Of a stretch of 64,000 nucleotides of DNA, positions 18,603 through 28,210 are shown piece by piece. The translations under genes and the position numbers were made by a program. Below the pieces are notes generated by a model that saw nothing but the letters and a program-made list of their open reading frames with translations, was not told the origin of the DNA and made no database searches. This stretch comes from CAVPTL01 sp963708725 (lineage in GTDB: Bacteria; Actinomycetota; Thermoleophilia; Gaiellales; JAICJC01), in NCBI GenBank assembly GCA_963708725.1, contig CAVPTL010000008.1, positions 1 to 64,000 of the forward strand, in the 5' to 3' direction. Every line of letters begins with the position of its first letter. The first letter of the stretch is position 1.

Positions 18603-19332
18603 GTGTCACTCGTGAGCGGGTCGGAAGGCGGGCGGGTTGCGGTCGTCACCGGGGCTTCGAGTGGTATCGGACGCGCCTGCTGCGAGGCGTTGGTCGCTGG
18701 ACGGTTGGGCGGTCGTTGGATGGGACGTGGCCCCGGGTTCAAACCCGGGCCTCGATTGGCGAAGGGTCGATGTCGGCGACTGGGGAAGCGTGGCCGCTGC
18801 CGCCGAGGAGTGCCAGCAGTAGATCTTCTGATCAACTGCGCTGGTGTCGCAGATCGTGGCCCCGCCGCTGAGATGACGAAGGATCAGTGGGACCGAGTAC
18901 TGCAGGTGGATTTTAAGTGGGACATTCTACTGCTGCAGGATGCTGCACCCCGCACTCAAAGCCCGCGGGGGGACGGTTATCAACATTGCGTCGATTGCCG
19001 GCCACCGCTCGTTTCACGGCCGCAGTAATTACTGTGCGGCCAAGGCGGGCATTGTCGCACTGACAGAGGTTTTGGGCCTGGAATGGGCTCCGGACGGTGT
19101 ACGTGTGGTGGGTGTAAGCCCGGGTTTTATTAGCACCGAGATGTGGAACTACGGAGTCGAGATTGGCCAGATACGCGAGAAGGCCGTGCTCGACCGTACG
19201 CCCCAACGCCGCACGGCAGATCCGCCCGAGTTGGCGGCGGCGATCATCACATTGGCTGACCCGAGATTCGCGTATCTCACGGGAACAACTGTGGTTATCG
19301 ATGGAGGGTGGTGCGCGAATGGGGGCTTCTGA
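18603..19332 (+). CDS. Short-chain dehydrogenase/reductase, three frameshifts
   Basis: Classical SDR: TGASSGIGRACCEALVA (first frame), WDVAPGSNPG (second frame, about 18690-18820), LLINCAGVADRGPAAEMTK (first frame again), then MLHPALKARGGTVINIAS, the YCAAK catalytic pair and TGTTVVIDGG (third stretch, ending at 19332). Single-base shifts are needed near 18690, 18825 and 18930. Repaired length is about 243 aa. Most family motifs survive, so the disruption is recent or technical. It is the first plus-strand gene after the promoter/operator at 18469-18522 and precedes the E1 gene by 36 bp. Confidence 0.76.
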
Positions 19333-19368
19333 ACGCGCATTGCTGAACTGCCGCGGCTGGACGGGTTC

Positions 19369-21348
19369 GTGACAGTCGATGTCCACGTAGCGAATCTGCC
19401 CGACGCTTCTCTCACCCCTGCAGAGGCGTACCGCAGCATGAGGCGGATCCGTCGATTCGAGGAGCGAGTGATTGACCTGCGCGCATCGGGCGAGATTGCA
19501 GGATCCGTGCATCTCTGCCTCGGTCAGGAAGCGATCCCGGTTGGTGCCTGTGCCGTATTGCGACCCGAGGATCGAATGGTGGCAACGTATCGCGGCCATG
19601 GGTGGGCATTGGCGTTGGGTGTCCCGCCATCTGACCTCTTTGCAGAAATGCTCGGCCGCGTGACAGGCACCAACGGCGGTCGGGCTGGATCTGCATACCT
19701 CAGCGCTCCGTCGCACCGCTTTATGGGTGAGAATTCCATCGTGGGTGCCGGCCTCCCGATCGCCAACGGTCTCGCGCTCGCGATGAAACTGGCTGGTGGT
19801 CCGGGGGCGGTACTCGTCGATTTCGGGGACGGTGCAACGAATCAAGGCGCATCACACGAGGCGCTCGTATTCGCCATTGCCCGCTCCCTCCCGGTGATCT
19901 TTCTGTGCGAAAACAACGGCTGGTCGGAGATGACACCGATCTCGGCGACGGTACCGGTCCCGCTCCACGAGCGGGCAGCTGCCTATGGGATGGAGAGTTG
20001 CGCGATCGACGGGAATCTGACGACTGCAGTCGTTGAGGCGGTTGGCGCGGCGGCTCGTCGTATCGCAGATGGGGAAGGGCCGAGCTTTATCGAGGCGCGA
20101 ACGGTACGACTCGGCGGACACTATAACGCTGATGTCGAGCACTATCGCCCGGCCGAGGACAAGGAAAAGGCCGCGGCGCTCGACCCGCTTTTGCGAGCGG
20201 CTTCCGGGGTCGATCGCGGTGTCCGCGATCAGATTGATGCCGAGATTGAGGCCGAGCTGGAGGCGGCTGTGGCCCACGCCCGCTCGGCGGGCGTGTCCAT
20301 ACCTGCCACCACGGAGCCGCATGTTTATGGCTCCGTGTCACAACCTCGTGCAGCGACCGCGGAGTGGAAGCACCAGGAGATGACATACGGCGCGGCGGTC
20401 AACGCAGCCCTGCGTCGCATCCTTGCCGGCTCGCCGAGTTCGCTCCTGTTCGGCGAGGACGTGGCGATACCAGGCGGCGTTTTCGGGGTGTCGCGCAACC
20501 TGCTGCGAGAATTCGGGCCAGACCGAGTCTTCGACACGCCAATCAGCGAGAGCGCGATCCTCGGCGCGGCCCTGGGGGCTGCCATCGGCGGACTTCGCCC
20601 AATTGTCGAGGTGATGTGGGCGGATTTCCTGCTGGTCGCCCTCGACCAACTTGTGAATCAGGCCGCGAACGTCCGGTACATCTCCCGCGGTACACAAAGC
20701 GCACCATTTGTGGTTCGCACGCAACAAGGGACGATGCCAGGATCGTGTGCCCAGCACTCGCAATCACTCGAGGCGATTCTCGCGCACATTCCTGGTTTGC
20801 GTGTGGGCATGCCCTCGACCCCTCAGGACGCGTATGAGATGACGATCGCCGCGTTCGACTGTGATGACCCGGTTGTCCTCATCGAGTCACGTGCTCTCTA
20901 CCAAAAGAAGGGCGTCGTGGAGCTCGATGGCGCCGCCGGCCCGGTTGGCGGAGCGCGTTTGCGCCGCTCTGGATCGGACGCTGTTGTCATCACATGGGGC
21001 GCGATGGTCGACTCGTGTCTCGTTGCGGCCGAACGCTTGGAGGCTGAGGGCCTTCGTGTCAGCGTCCTTGACCTCAGGTGGCTTTCGCCGCTGGATGTCG
21101 ACTCGATCGCCTCGGCGGTCAAGGCGACGAATCGCGTGCTAGTGGCGCATGAGGCAAACCGGACGGGAGGGTTCGGCGGAGAGATCGTCGCACGGGTGAA
21201 TGAGGAGAGCTGGGACTATCTCGACGCTCCGCCGGCCCGCCTGGCCGCGCCGGACACGCGGATGCCCGCCGCGCCCTCTCTCCAGGCAGGACTGGTCCCG
21301 GACGCTGACGCGGTCGTGCTCGCGGTCCGGGCCCTCTGTGATTCCTAA
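19369..21348 (+). CDS. Fused alpha-beta E1 component of a ThDP-dependent 2-oxo acid (or acetoin-type) dehydrogenase
   Basis: 659 aa joining two normally separate subunits. Residues 1-320 are E1-alpha-like, with IRRFEERV, the GxGhG segment, and the ThDP/Mg motif from DFGDGATNQG to ENNGW. From about residue 335 (TYGAAVNAALRRIL) the chain is E1-beta-like, with LFGEDVAIPGGVFGVSR, FDTPISESAILGAALGAA and QHSQSLEA (catalytic-loop His). Such enzymes decarboxylate a 2-oxo acid or cleave acetoin and hand the acyl group to an E2 lipoyl protein. No E2 or E3 gene is in the window, so it must borrow them or act alone. The start is GTG. The frame is intact although the neighbour upstream is broken. Confidence 0.84.
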   Translation: MTVDVHVANLPDASLTPAEAYRSMRRIRRFEERVIDLRASGEIAGSVHLCLGQEAIPVGACAVLRPEDRMVATYRGHGWALALGVPPSDLFAEMLGRVTGTNGGRAGSAYLSAPSHRFMGENSIVGAGLPIANGLALAMKLAGGPGAVLVDFGDGATNQGASHEALVFAIARSLPVIFLCENNGWSEMTPISATVPVPLHERAAAYGMESCAIDGNLTTAVVEAVGAAARRIADGEGPSFIEARTVRLGGHYNADVEHYRPAEDKEKAAALDPLLRAASGVDRGVRDQIDAEIEAELEAAVAHARSAGVSIPATTEPHVYGSVSQPRAATAEWKHQEMTYGAAVNAALRRILAGSPSSLLFGEDVAIPGGVFGVSRNLLREFGPDRVFDTPISESAILGAALGAAIGGLRPIVEVMWADFLLVALDQLVNQAANVRYISRGTQSAPFVVRTQQGTMPGSCAQHSQSLEAILAHIPGLRVGMPSTPQDAYEMTIAAFDCDDPVVLIESRALYQKKGVVELDGAAGPVGGARLRRSGSDAVVITWGAMVDSCLVAAERLEAEGLRVSVLDLRWLSPLDVDSIASAVKATNRVLVAHEANRTGGFGGEIVARVNEESWDYLDAPPARLAAPDTRMPAAPSLQAGLVPDADAVVLAVRALCDS

Positions 21349-21436
21349 CTTCCCTTGGAGCCCTCGTGAATTCCCGCTTTTACTGTCATGACTGGAACAC
21401 CCCGATCCAACCGACTGACCCAATGAGTGAAGTCCT

Positions 21437-22858
21437 GTGCTGAGTGGGCAGACTCCACCGGCCGATCCGGCAGTTCGCGCACCTCTCGCCGCGGGTGACC
21501 ATGTCCACTCGCCACTGCTCGACGTATTCGGAGACGTCGATGTCAGCGCCTGTTTCTCGGAGCAGGCAACGATTGAAGCATGGCTCGAGGTTGAAAGGGC
21601 GCTCGCCGTTGCCCAGGGCGATCTCGGTGTGATCCCCAAAGCCGCAGTGGAGTCGATTCTGCAAGAGGTTGTCGGTGGTCGGATTGACGTACAGAAGCTT
21701 CGGGAGCGGACTCGGGTGGTGGGCTACCCAATCCTGCCGCTGATCGAGCAGCTCTCGACTTCATGTTCTCCGATCGTGGGGCACTACCTCCACTGGGGTG
21801 CGACCACACAGGACATCATGGATAGCGGGCGATCCCTGCAGATCGCCCGCGCATTCGATCGAACCGAAATACTCCTGGCGAGCGTCGGTGACGCGATCGC
21901 CGAAGCGAGCGTGGCGCATGCCGGCACCGTCATGGTTGGTCGTACGCACGCTCAACACGCCGTGCCGATCACGCTTGGCATGAAGTTCGCCGTATGGCTG
22001 GACGAGATAGCGAGACATCTTGCTCGTGTCCGGGGAGTGAGGCCTCGAGTCACCATGGTCCAACTCTTTGGCGCCGCGGGGACTGCTGCAGCGCTCGGGA
22101 CTGCGAGCAAGGACGTGCGATTACACGTGGCTCGACAGCTCAGTTTGGCGCCCACAGATGTGCCGTGGCACGTTGCGCGTGACAACGTTGCTGAACTCGG
22201 ATTCGTTCTCGCCGCCACTGGGGCCACCTGCTCGAAAATTGCGCGCGAGGTCATCGAGCTCTCACGGCCAGAGGTAGGCGAGTTCCGCGAGGCATCTGGC
22301 TATCTCCGAGGAGCATCTTCCACGATGCCCCAGAAGATCAATCCTGTTGCCAGCGAGACGATCGTCGGACTCGGCTTTGGGGCCAGCGCCGCCGCCTCGG
22401 TCCTCCTCTCGGCGATGCTGGGCGGACACGAGCGCTCTGCCGGCGAATGGCAGGCGGAGTGGGACTCGGTTCCATATGTGTTCGGGTATGTCGGCGGGGC
22501 GCTCGCGCAGACCCTCGACCTGGTCAGCGGCTTGGAGGTGGACGCCACCGGAATCGCGGCAAATCTCGACGTGGAGCACGGCCTTCTCATGGCTGAGGCA
22601 CTGATGATGCACCTGGCCTCCGAGCTTGGCCGCGATCGAGCCCACGAGCTCGTGTACGACATCTGCTCCCGTGCGCGAACAGCCAATGACACTCTGATCC
22701 ACGTTGCGCAGACAGTGCTCGCGGAGGAACGCATCGACCTCGTGGTCCCAGACAGCGTTTTCGACCCGTCATCGTATATCGGCGAGTCGCGCGAGATCGT
22801 GGCGCGTGCACGCGCGACCTGGGTGGAAGCAACGCGTAACGACGGCACTCTGCCTTGA
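21437..22858 (+). CDS. Adenylosuccinate lyase / 3-carboxymuconate cycloisomerase-type lyase (fumarase superfamily)
   Basis: 473 aa in the fumarase/aspartase superfamily. Conserved regions are VGYPILPLIEQLS, HWGATTQDIMDSG, the His region MVGRTHAQHAVP and the superfamily signature SSTMPQKINP (about residue 297). Sequence style is closest to PcaB/PurB-like enzymes, which add or remove fumarate or lactonise carboxymuconate. No purine or protocatechuate genes are adjacent, so it more probably cleaves a cluster-specific C-N or C-O linkage. The start GTG at 21437 follows an 88-bp gap after the E1 gene. Its stop codon lies within the -35 of the permease promoter. Confidence 0.82.
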   Translation: MLSGQTPPADPAVRAPLAAGDHVHSPLLDVFGDVDVSACFSEQATIEAWLEVERALAVAQGDLGVIPKAAVESILQEVVGGRIDVQKLRERTRVVGYPILPLIEQLSTSCSPIVGHYLHWGATTQDIMDSGRSLQIARAFDRTEILLASVGDAIAEASVAHAGTVMVGRTHAQHAVPITLGMKFAVWLDEIARHLARVRGVRPRVTMVQLFGAAGTAAALGTASKDVRLHVARQLSLAPTDVPWHVARDNVAELGFVLAATGATCSKIAREVIELSRPEVGEFREASGYLRGASSTMPQKINPVASETIVGLGFGASAAASVLLSAMLGGHERSAGEWQAEWDSVPYVFGYVGGALAQTLDLVSGLEVDATGIAANLDVEHGLLMAEALMMHLASELGRDRAHELVYDICSRARTANDTLIHVAQTVLAEERIDLVVPDSVFDPSSYIGESREIVARARATWVEATRNDGTLP

Positions 22859-22915
22859 CAGCAGAAGTGTCGCTCTGTAGGGTAGTCCAACGTTTGACCA
22901 GTCCAACGTTTGACC
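22855..22915 (+). promoter_or_regulatory. Sigma70 promoter with perfect 16-bp tandem operator
   Basis: TTGACA at 22855-22860, 17-bp spacer, TAGGGT at 22878-22883. Two exact tandem copies of agtccaacgtttgacc follow at 22884-22899 and 22900-22915. Each unit contains a near-palindrome GTCCAACGTTTGAC centred on ACGT, one mismatch from perfect, in the style of LacI-family operators. They sit over the expected transcription start and are followed by a CGGAGG ribosome site. The LacI-family regulator at 30991 is the obvious candidate ligand. Confidence 0.7.
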
Positions 22916-22928
22916 GAGCGGAGGTTCC

Positions 22929-24560
22929 ATGGCTAAGACCGTAGATGGAGACGCGCACCCGGGTACGTTTGTAAGAAATGCCACGGGACTTGTAAGGGAC
23001 GTCTCGCCCGTCAGTGCGACCATTTTCAACATCCTCCCAGCGGCACCCGGGATCGTCCTCGCTATCTCGCTTTTTTGGATCCTCAGCGTGTTTCCCGGTG
23101 GCAATATTTTCGTCGCAATCGGCCTGGTGTCCGTGATCGCCGCCGTGTTCGCCCTCACGTTTGGCCTGTTGTCTGCGGCGATGCCGCGAAGCGGCGGCGA
23201 CTATGTACTTGTGAGTCGATCACTACACCCCGCCGCAGGGGTCGCCTCGTCACTTGCTCTGTCGGTTAGTTCAATGTTCGCGCTTGCGTTTGTGGCCACG
23301 GCAACCGTCAGCCTGGGACTTGTACCGTGCCTGTCCATTATTGGGATCATGTCCCGCAACAAATCATGGACGGACGCCGCGACCACGATCTCGAGCCAAC
23401 ATTGGACGCTCGCGCTTTCACTCGGTGTCGTTCTCATGGCCGCCGTAATGAACGCACTGGGGATGCGCCGACTGATGCGCGTGCAAAATGTCCTGTTCAT
23501 TCTCGCGCTTACGGGCTTTATTGTCTCGCTGATCATTATGCTGTTCACCGGGACGAACGACTTCGTATCGGCATTCAACTCCTACGCCGGCCCCCTATCC
23601 GGACAAAAAGACTCCTACCATCACATCATTTCGGCGGCCACGACCAATGGCATAGCTGTATCGCCGGGCTTCTCATGGTCGCAGACTGTGCCTGCGGTGG
23701 CCGCCATCGCGACTGTCATGGTGTACTCGTGGTGGTCGGTGCACGTCGCGGGCGAATCCCGCCAAGCCAACACCTGGCGGCAGCCGGCAACGATGGTTGC
23801 CTCATTGGTCGTGGCGGCCGGATTTATCGCACTTGGCGCGGCTCTTCTCTTCCATATGGCGGGTTCGCAGTTTGTAACGGCCGCCAACGGTCTGGTAGGA
23901 ACGCCGGACTATCCGTTCGCATCCGCGCCCTACTTTTTCTTCCTCGCAGCCATCGCCGGCAAGAGCACCTGGCTCGCCGTATTTTTGGCCGTGGCGTTTC
24001 TGGCATGGTTTCCGCTCTGGGCGTTCATCCAACTCATCCAGCCCATGCGCGCCCTCTTTGCCTGGTCGCTTGACCGAGTACTTCCCGAAGCCGTCGCTAG
24101 CGTCGACGAGCGCACCCACCTGCCGCTCTATTCGCTCGGCATCTGCACGGTCCTCGCAGCCATCGTCACCTGGTGGGCAGTCACCGCCAGCAACTTTGCA
24201 GAGGTGCTGTCTGCGGCGGCGCTGCTCGGATTTCCCGCGATCTTTCTGGTGGGAGTCAGCGCCATCGTCCTGCCGCTTCGCCATCCAGAGATTCTACGGG
24301 GCACTCCCGGTGGGCGATCCATCGCCGGTGCGCCGCTCCTCACCGTGTTGGGCTGTCTGACGGTGGCGGGCATCCTGTTCCTTGGGTATGCGTTGGTCCA
24401 CTATTCAGGACTGGGAATTCAGCCACATCCGACGCGAGCGATCATCGTGACCCTGGCCATCCCGCTGGTGGGCGTGGCGATGTACTTTACGGCCGTTGCC
24501 GTCAACCGATCCCACGGGGTCGATATCCTTCTCAGCTCAAAGGAACTTCCGCCCGAGTGA
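22929..24560 (+). CDS. APC superfamily amino acid/amine permease
   Basis: 543-aa inner-membrane secondary transporter with about 12-14 helices. The first helix contains the typical substrate-binding break (VSATIFNILPAAPGIVLAIS), and SAAMPRSGGDYVLVSR between helices 2 and 3 is a hallmark of amino acid/polyamine/organocation permeases. It probably imports the substrate of the cluster, which would then carry an amine or carboxylate rather than being a neutral sugar. It has its own promoter and tandem operator. Its ATG at 22929 follows CGGAGG. Intact. Confidence 0.88.
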   Translation: MAKTVDGDAHPGTFVRNATGLVRDVSPVSATIFNILPAAPGIVLAISLFWILSVFPGGNIFVAIGLVSVIAAVFALTFGLLSAAMPRSGGDYVLVSRSLHPAAGVASSLALSVSSMFALAFVATATVSLGLVPCLSIIGIMSRNKSWTDAATTISSQHWTLALSLGVVLMAAVMNALGMRRLMRVQNVLFILALTGFIVSLIIMLFTGTNDFVSAFNSYAGPLSGQKDSYHHIISAATTNGIAVSPGFSWSQTVPAVAAIATVMVYSWWSVHVAGESRQANTWRQPATMVASLVVAAGFIALGAALLFHMAGSQFVTAANGLVGTPDYPFASAPYFFFLAAIAGKSTWLAVFLAVAFLAWFPLWAFIQLIQPMRALFAWSLDRVLPEAVASVDERTHLPLYSLGICTVLAAIVTWWAVTASNFAEVLSAAALLGFPAIFLVGVSAIVLPLRHPEILRGTPGGRSIAGAPLLTVLGCLTVAGILFLGYALVHYSGLGIQPHPTRAIIVTLAIPLVGVAMYFTAVAVNRSHGVDILLSSKELPPE

Positions 24561-24618
24561 ATACAACATCCTTCTGCCCAAAGCCGCCCGCGCGGCCGCC
24601 GCTTCCTGATCCGGGGAC

Positions 24619-25584
24619 GTGGCGACTGAGGCGCCGCTGGTGAGCGTGCGCGTCTACTACGCCTCCGATGTCCATGGAAGTGAGCGTTGCTGGCGCAAAT
24701 TCCTGAATGGTGCGAAGTTCTATCGCGCCGACGTCATCATCATGGGGGGCGATATCGCCGGGAAAGGCCTCGTCCCGATAATCGCCGATCCCACCGGGGG
24801 CTGGCGGATCTCCTACCTCGGCCGGACTGCAGTGCTTCAGGACGACGAGCTCGATCAATTTGAGACCGACGTGCGAGGCAACGGTATGTATCCGTGTCGG
24901 ATGAACCAGAGCGAAGCCGACGAGATCGTGGCTAGCGATGACGCCCGTGACGAACTGTTCGAACGAGTGATGGTCGATGACGCACGCCGTTGGGTAACGA
25001 TCGCAGAGGAGAAACTCGCCGGCAGCGGCGTGCGGGCATTCATCATGGCCGGCAACGACGATCCATGGGCGCTCGACGAGGCACTCGCCTCGGGCGTGGC
25101 GCTCGAGCACTGCGACGATCGGATCGTGCAGTTTGACGGTTACGAGATGCTCAGCCTCGGAGTATCAAACCATACGCCGTGGCACTCTCCACGCGAACTC
25201 GACGAAGAAGCACTCTTGGCACGGATCCACGTGCTAGCGGCGCAGCTGAACGATGTGGGCATGTCCATCTTCAACCTCCACGTACCACCGTACGCGAGTG
25301 GTCTTGACGAAGCCCCTGCTCTCGACGAACGACTCACTCTGAAGGTCGGCGCCGGCGCTGTCCAAATGGCTCCCGCCGGCAGTCGTGCGGTGCGGACCGC
25401 GATCGAGACGTATCAACCGCTGCTCTCTCTCCACGGGCACATCCACGAATCGCGCGCCGCTGTACGAATCGGCCGAACGCTCGCTGTGAATCCCGGCTCG
25501 GACTACAGTTCGGGTTCGGTAGACGGTTGCCTTCTCACATTGTCGGGCGACAAGGTGAAGTCGCATCAGATGGTCTCGGGATGA
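24619..25584 (+). CDS. Calcineurin-like metallophosphoesterase
   Basis: 321-aa cytoplasmic metallophosphatase/phosphodiesterase. Metal ligands appear in order: ASDVHG near residue 15, MGGDIAG near 42, the GNDD motif (MAGNDDPW) near 144, FNLHVPP, and the terminal GHIH (LSLHGHIHES). An insert of about 60 residues between the second and third motif is larger than usual. It starts at GTG 24619 and ends overlapping the next ATG (ATGA). Its place between a permease and a lactonase suggests dephosphorylation of an intermediate, but the substrate is unknown. Confidence 0.82.
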   Translation: MATEAPLVSVRVYYASDVHGSERCWRKFLNGAKFYRADVIIMGGDIAGKGLVPIIADPTGGWRISYLGRTAVLQDDELDQFETDVRGNGMYPCRMNQSEADEIVASDDARDELFERVMVDDARRWVTIAEEKLAGSGVRAFIMAGNDDPWALDEALASGVALEHCDDRIVQFDGYEMLSLGVSNHTPWHSPRELDEEALLARIHVLAAQLNDVGMSIFNLHVPPYASGLDEAPALDERLTLKVGAGAVQMAPAGSRAVRTAIETYQPLLSLHGHIHESRAAVRIGRTLAVNPGSDYSSGSVDGCLLTLSGDKVKSHQMVSG

Positions 25585-26432
25585 CCAACTCGCATCCGCC
25601 CGGGATGGCCGCATTCGAAGGGGTCGAACTTCGAACGATCGCCTCGGGGCTCGACCACCCCGAGTCCGTCTGCTGGTCACCTGATGAGGGCGTGCTCTAT
25701 GCCGGCGGCGAGGCGGGCCAGGTCTACCGAATCTCACTTGATGGCACAGTCGAGACCGTGCTCACGATCTCGGACGGCTATCTGCTCGGCATCGCAATCG
25801 ACGCCGGTGGCGATCTCTTCATTTGCGACATCGGCAACGGCTGCGTCCAGCGGGTAACGCCCGACGGGTTGGTGACACGGCACGGTCCTCGCATCGACGT
25901 CCCGAACTACCCGTCATTCGATCGCCATGGTCGTCTCTTTGTCTCGGACTCTGGCAACTGGGACGGGCGCGATGGTGGTGTTGTGTGTATCGACCCGGAC
26001 GGCACGGCGACCAGGATGGATACTCCTCCGCTCGCGTTTGCCAACGGGACCGCTATTTGCGACGACTACCTCTATGTCGTTGAGTCTCAAAGACCCGGGG
26101 TGGTGCGGTTACCGCTCGACGGCGGTGACCTTGAGCCACTGGTGACGCTTGAATACTGTGTCCCCGACGGGATAGCGTTCGACGCCAACGGCGGCCTTTG
26201 GATCTCGTGCTTCCAGCCGAACCGCGTCTACCGCCTCTCTCCCGAGGGCGCGCTCACGCTCGTGATCGACGACTGGACGGGTGAGTACGTGCTCTCCCCA
26301 ACCAATATGGCTTTCGCAGGCAAAGAGTTGGATACCCTCGTGCTTGCGTCGCTCGCGGGATCCAGCGTGCGCGCGATCACTCCCGGCGTCCGTGGACGCC
26401 CCATTGTGCGGCCGGTCGGGACGGGGCGCTAA
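25581..26432 (+). CDS. SMP-30/gluconolactonase-family protein (sugar lactone hydrolase)
   Basis: 283 aa with a six-bladed propeller pattern. The metal-ligand Glu region is HPESVCW near the N terminus, blade motifs are GYLLGIAIDAGGDLFICD and YPSFDRHGRLFVSDSG, and the late metal-binding Asp region is VPDGIAFDANGGLWIS. Family members hydrolyse aldonolactones to aldonic acids. With adjacent dehydrogenases and an aldose-epimerase-like gene this fits the second step of an oxidative sugar pathway. The start ATG overlaps the phosphoesterase stop. Confidence 0.84.
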   Translation: MTNSHPPGMAAFEGVELRTIASGLDHPESVCWSPDEGVLYAGGEAGQVYRISLDGTVETVLTISDGYLLGIAIDAGGDLFICDIGNGCVQRVTPDGLVTRHGPRIDVPNYPSFDRHGRLFVSDSGNWDGRDGGVVCIDPDGTATRMDTPPLAFANGTAICDDYLYVVESQRPGVVRLPLDGGDLEPLVTLEYCVPDGIAFDANGGLWISCFQPNRVYRLSPEGALTLVIDDWTGEYVLSPTNMAFAGKELDTLVLASLAGSSVRAITPGVRGRPIVRPVGTGR

Positions 26433-26436
26433 CAGG

Positions 26437-27432
26437 ATGATCGAGCTCAAGAACGACCATATCCGGGTGGTCATCGCCGAGGAGGTCGGCGCAGAGGTGA
26501 GATTCCTCGGACGGCCGGGCGGCGACAATCTCCTCGCCTGGTATGACTGGCGAACGCCTCTGCCGGCACGCGATTCAACGACGTACGGCTCGAGCGCGCT
26601 TGACTGGTCATCCGAATATCGAGGCGGCTGGCAAGAACTCTTCCCGAACGCCGGCGCTGAGTGTGAGGTCGATGGGGTCCCTCTGCCGTTTCACGGCGAG
26701 GCTTCCAGAACGGCGTGGGACGTTTTGGATCAGTCGGACGACACCGTCGAACTGACGGTCGGCGTCCGGCTCCCATTGGTTCTCAGGCGTCGCATGTCGC
26801 TCGCCGCAGACGCTCCAGTCATGTTCGTCGAAGAGTTGGTGGTTAACGATTCATGCACGACCGTTCCGTTTGTCTGGGTTCATCACCCTGCGTTTGTCGC
26901 CAAACCCGACTGCAGAGTGGACCTCCCACCGGCAATGGTCCATGTCGACTCCAGCTACACAACGCCTCTCGGTGATCTGGAGCCCGGTTCGTGCTCCAGT
27001 GGCCGATCATTTCGACAAAGGACGGGCAGGAAAACTGACATTAGTGTCGTGCCAGATAGACCGACTGATCGACTCTGTTACGCCGTCAATCTCAAGCACA
27101 CCTGGGCCGGTTTGAGAAGCGGTCCGTCCGGGATAGCGCTGGCCTGGGACGCAGCCACGCATCCGTATAGCTGGATCTGGACAGAGATCGCGATGCCGAC
27201 AATGCCCAGCTATGCCCGGTCGCGGATCATCGCCATAGAGCCGGCGTCGTACTGGCCCGCCGACGGCCTAGAAAGCGCGATCGCAGACGGCCGCGCACAC
27301 AGCCTAGCACCCGGCGATGCGTTCTCCAGCTGGCTAACCATCAGCTTGTTCGATGCCACTGACCAGCCGGTGAGCGGCGTCGACCGAGACGGGACAGTCC
27401 ACATTCGGGGGAGGCGGGATGATGACGGCTGA
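26437..27432 (+). CDS. Aldose 1-epimerase-like protein (galactose mutarotase fold)
   Basis: 331 aa from ATG 26437, four bases after the lactonase stop. Features include GAEVRFLGRPGGDNLL, GGWQELFPNAG, FHGEASRTAW and VWVHHPAF, a pattern seen in aldose epimerase/DUF4432-type proteins. The segment FHGEA carries the mutarotase-style histidine. It probably interconverts anomers of a sugar before oxidation, or binds a sugar acid. The 3' end overlaps the following SDR start by 14 bp, so the genes are coupled. Confidence 0.72.
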   Translation: MIELKNDHIRVVIAEEVGAEVRFLGRPGGDNLLAWYDWRTPLPARDSTTYGSSALDWSSEYRGGWQELFPNAGAECEVDGVPLPFHGEASRTAWDVLDQSDDTVELTVGVRLPLVLRRRMSLAADAPVMFVEELVVNDSCTTVPFVWVHHPAFVAKPDCRVDLPPAMVHVDSSYTTPLGDLEPGSCSSGRSFRQRTGRKTDISVVPDRPTDRLCYAVNLKHTWAGLRSGPSGIALAWDAATHPYSWIWTEIAMPTMPSYARSRIIAIEPASYWPADGLESAIADGRAHSLAPGDAFSSWLTISLFDATDQPVSGVDRDGTVHIRGRRDDDG

Positions 27433-28208
27433 CGGTATTTCCGGAAAGGCTGCGATCGTCACGGGCGGAGGAAGTGGGATCGGGGCAGCGGCTGCGAGAG
27501 CGATAGCGCTCGGCGGGGCCGATGTGGCCGTGGTGGACATCGATGGGGACAGCGCAGAACGGGTCGTGCGCGGCATCGAGGCAGAAGGCGGACGTGCCAT
27601 CGCCGTGGTCTGTGACGTCGGCGATGCGCGGAGCACGCAAAGCGCAGTCGCGACGGCCGTGAACGCATTCGGCGGGCTTGACATCCTCGTGAACAACGCC
27701 GGAATAGTTCGCTACGGCACGGTCGTCGATACGCCTGAGAGCGACTGGGACAGAGTGCTTGCGACGAACCTGAAGGGGCCGTTTCTGATGGCGAAAGCAG
27801 CCATCCCGGAGATGCGCCGCCGAGGTGGAGGGGCGATCGTCAACACCGCCTCCGTCCAGGCATTCGCGAGTCAGCAGCTTGTCGCGGCCTACTCGGCATC
27901 AAAGGGCGGAGTGGTGGCACTCACAAAGACGATGGCCTTGGATCACGCCGTCGACAACATCCGCGTGAACGCGATCGCTCCCGGGAGCGTTGAAACCGGA
28001 ATGCTGCGACAGGGAGCGGAGCTGTTCGCGCCCGACGACCCTGCGGCGGAGATGCAATCGTGGGGAAAACTTCATCCGCTTGGGTATCTGGCGCAGCCGG
28101 GCTGACATTGCTGAAGTCATTCTTTTTCTTGTGAGTAGCCGCGCGCGATACGTGACGGGGACAGTCTATGTAGTCGACGGTGGCCTACTGGCCAAACTGG
28201 GGGTTTAG
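27419..28208 (+). CDS. Short-chain dehydrogenase/reductase, frameshift near 28099
   Basis: SDR with TGGGSGIGAAAARAIA, VVDIDGDSAE (NAD-type acidic residue), NNAGIV, the YSASK catalytic pair and APGSVETGML in one frame, then ADIAEVILFLVSSRARYVTG followed by VYVVDGG one frame over, ending at 28208. A single extra base near 28099 causes a premature stop at 28105 that removes the last 35 residues. Repaired length is about 262 aa. It is probably the second oxidation step of the pathway. Confidence 0.8.
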
Positions 28209-28210
28209 TA

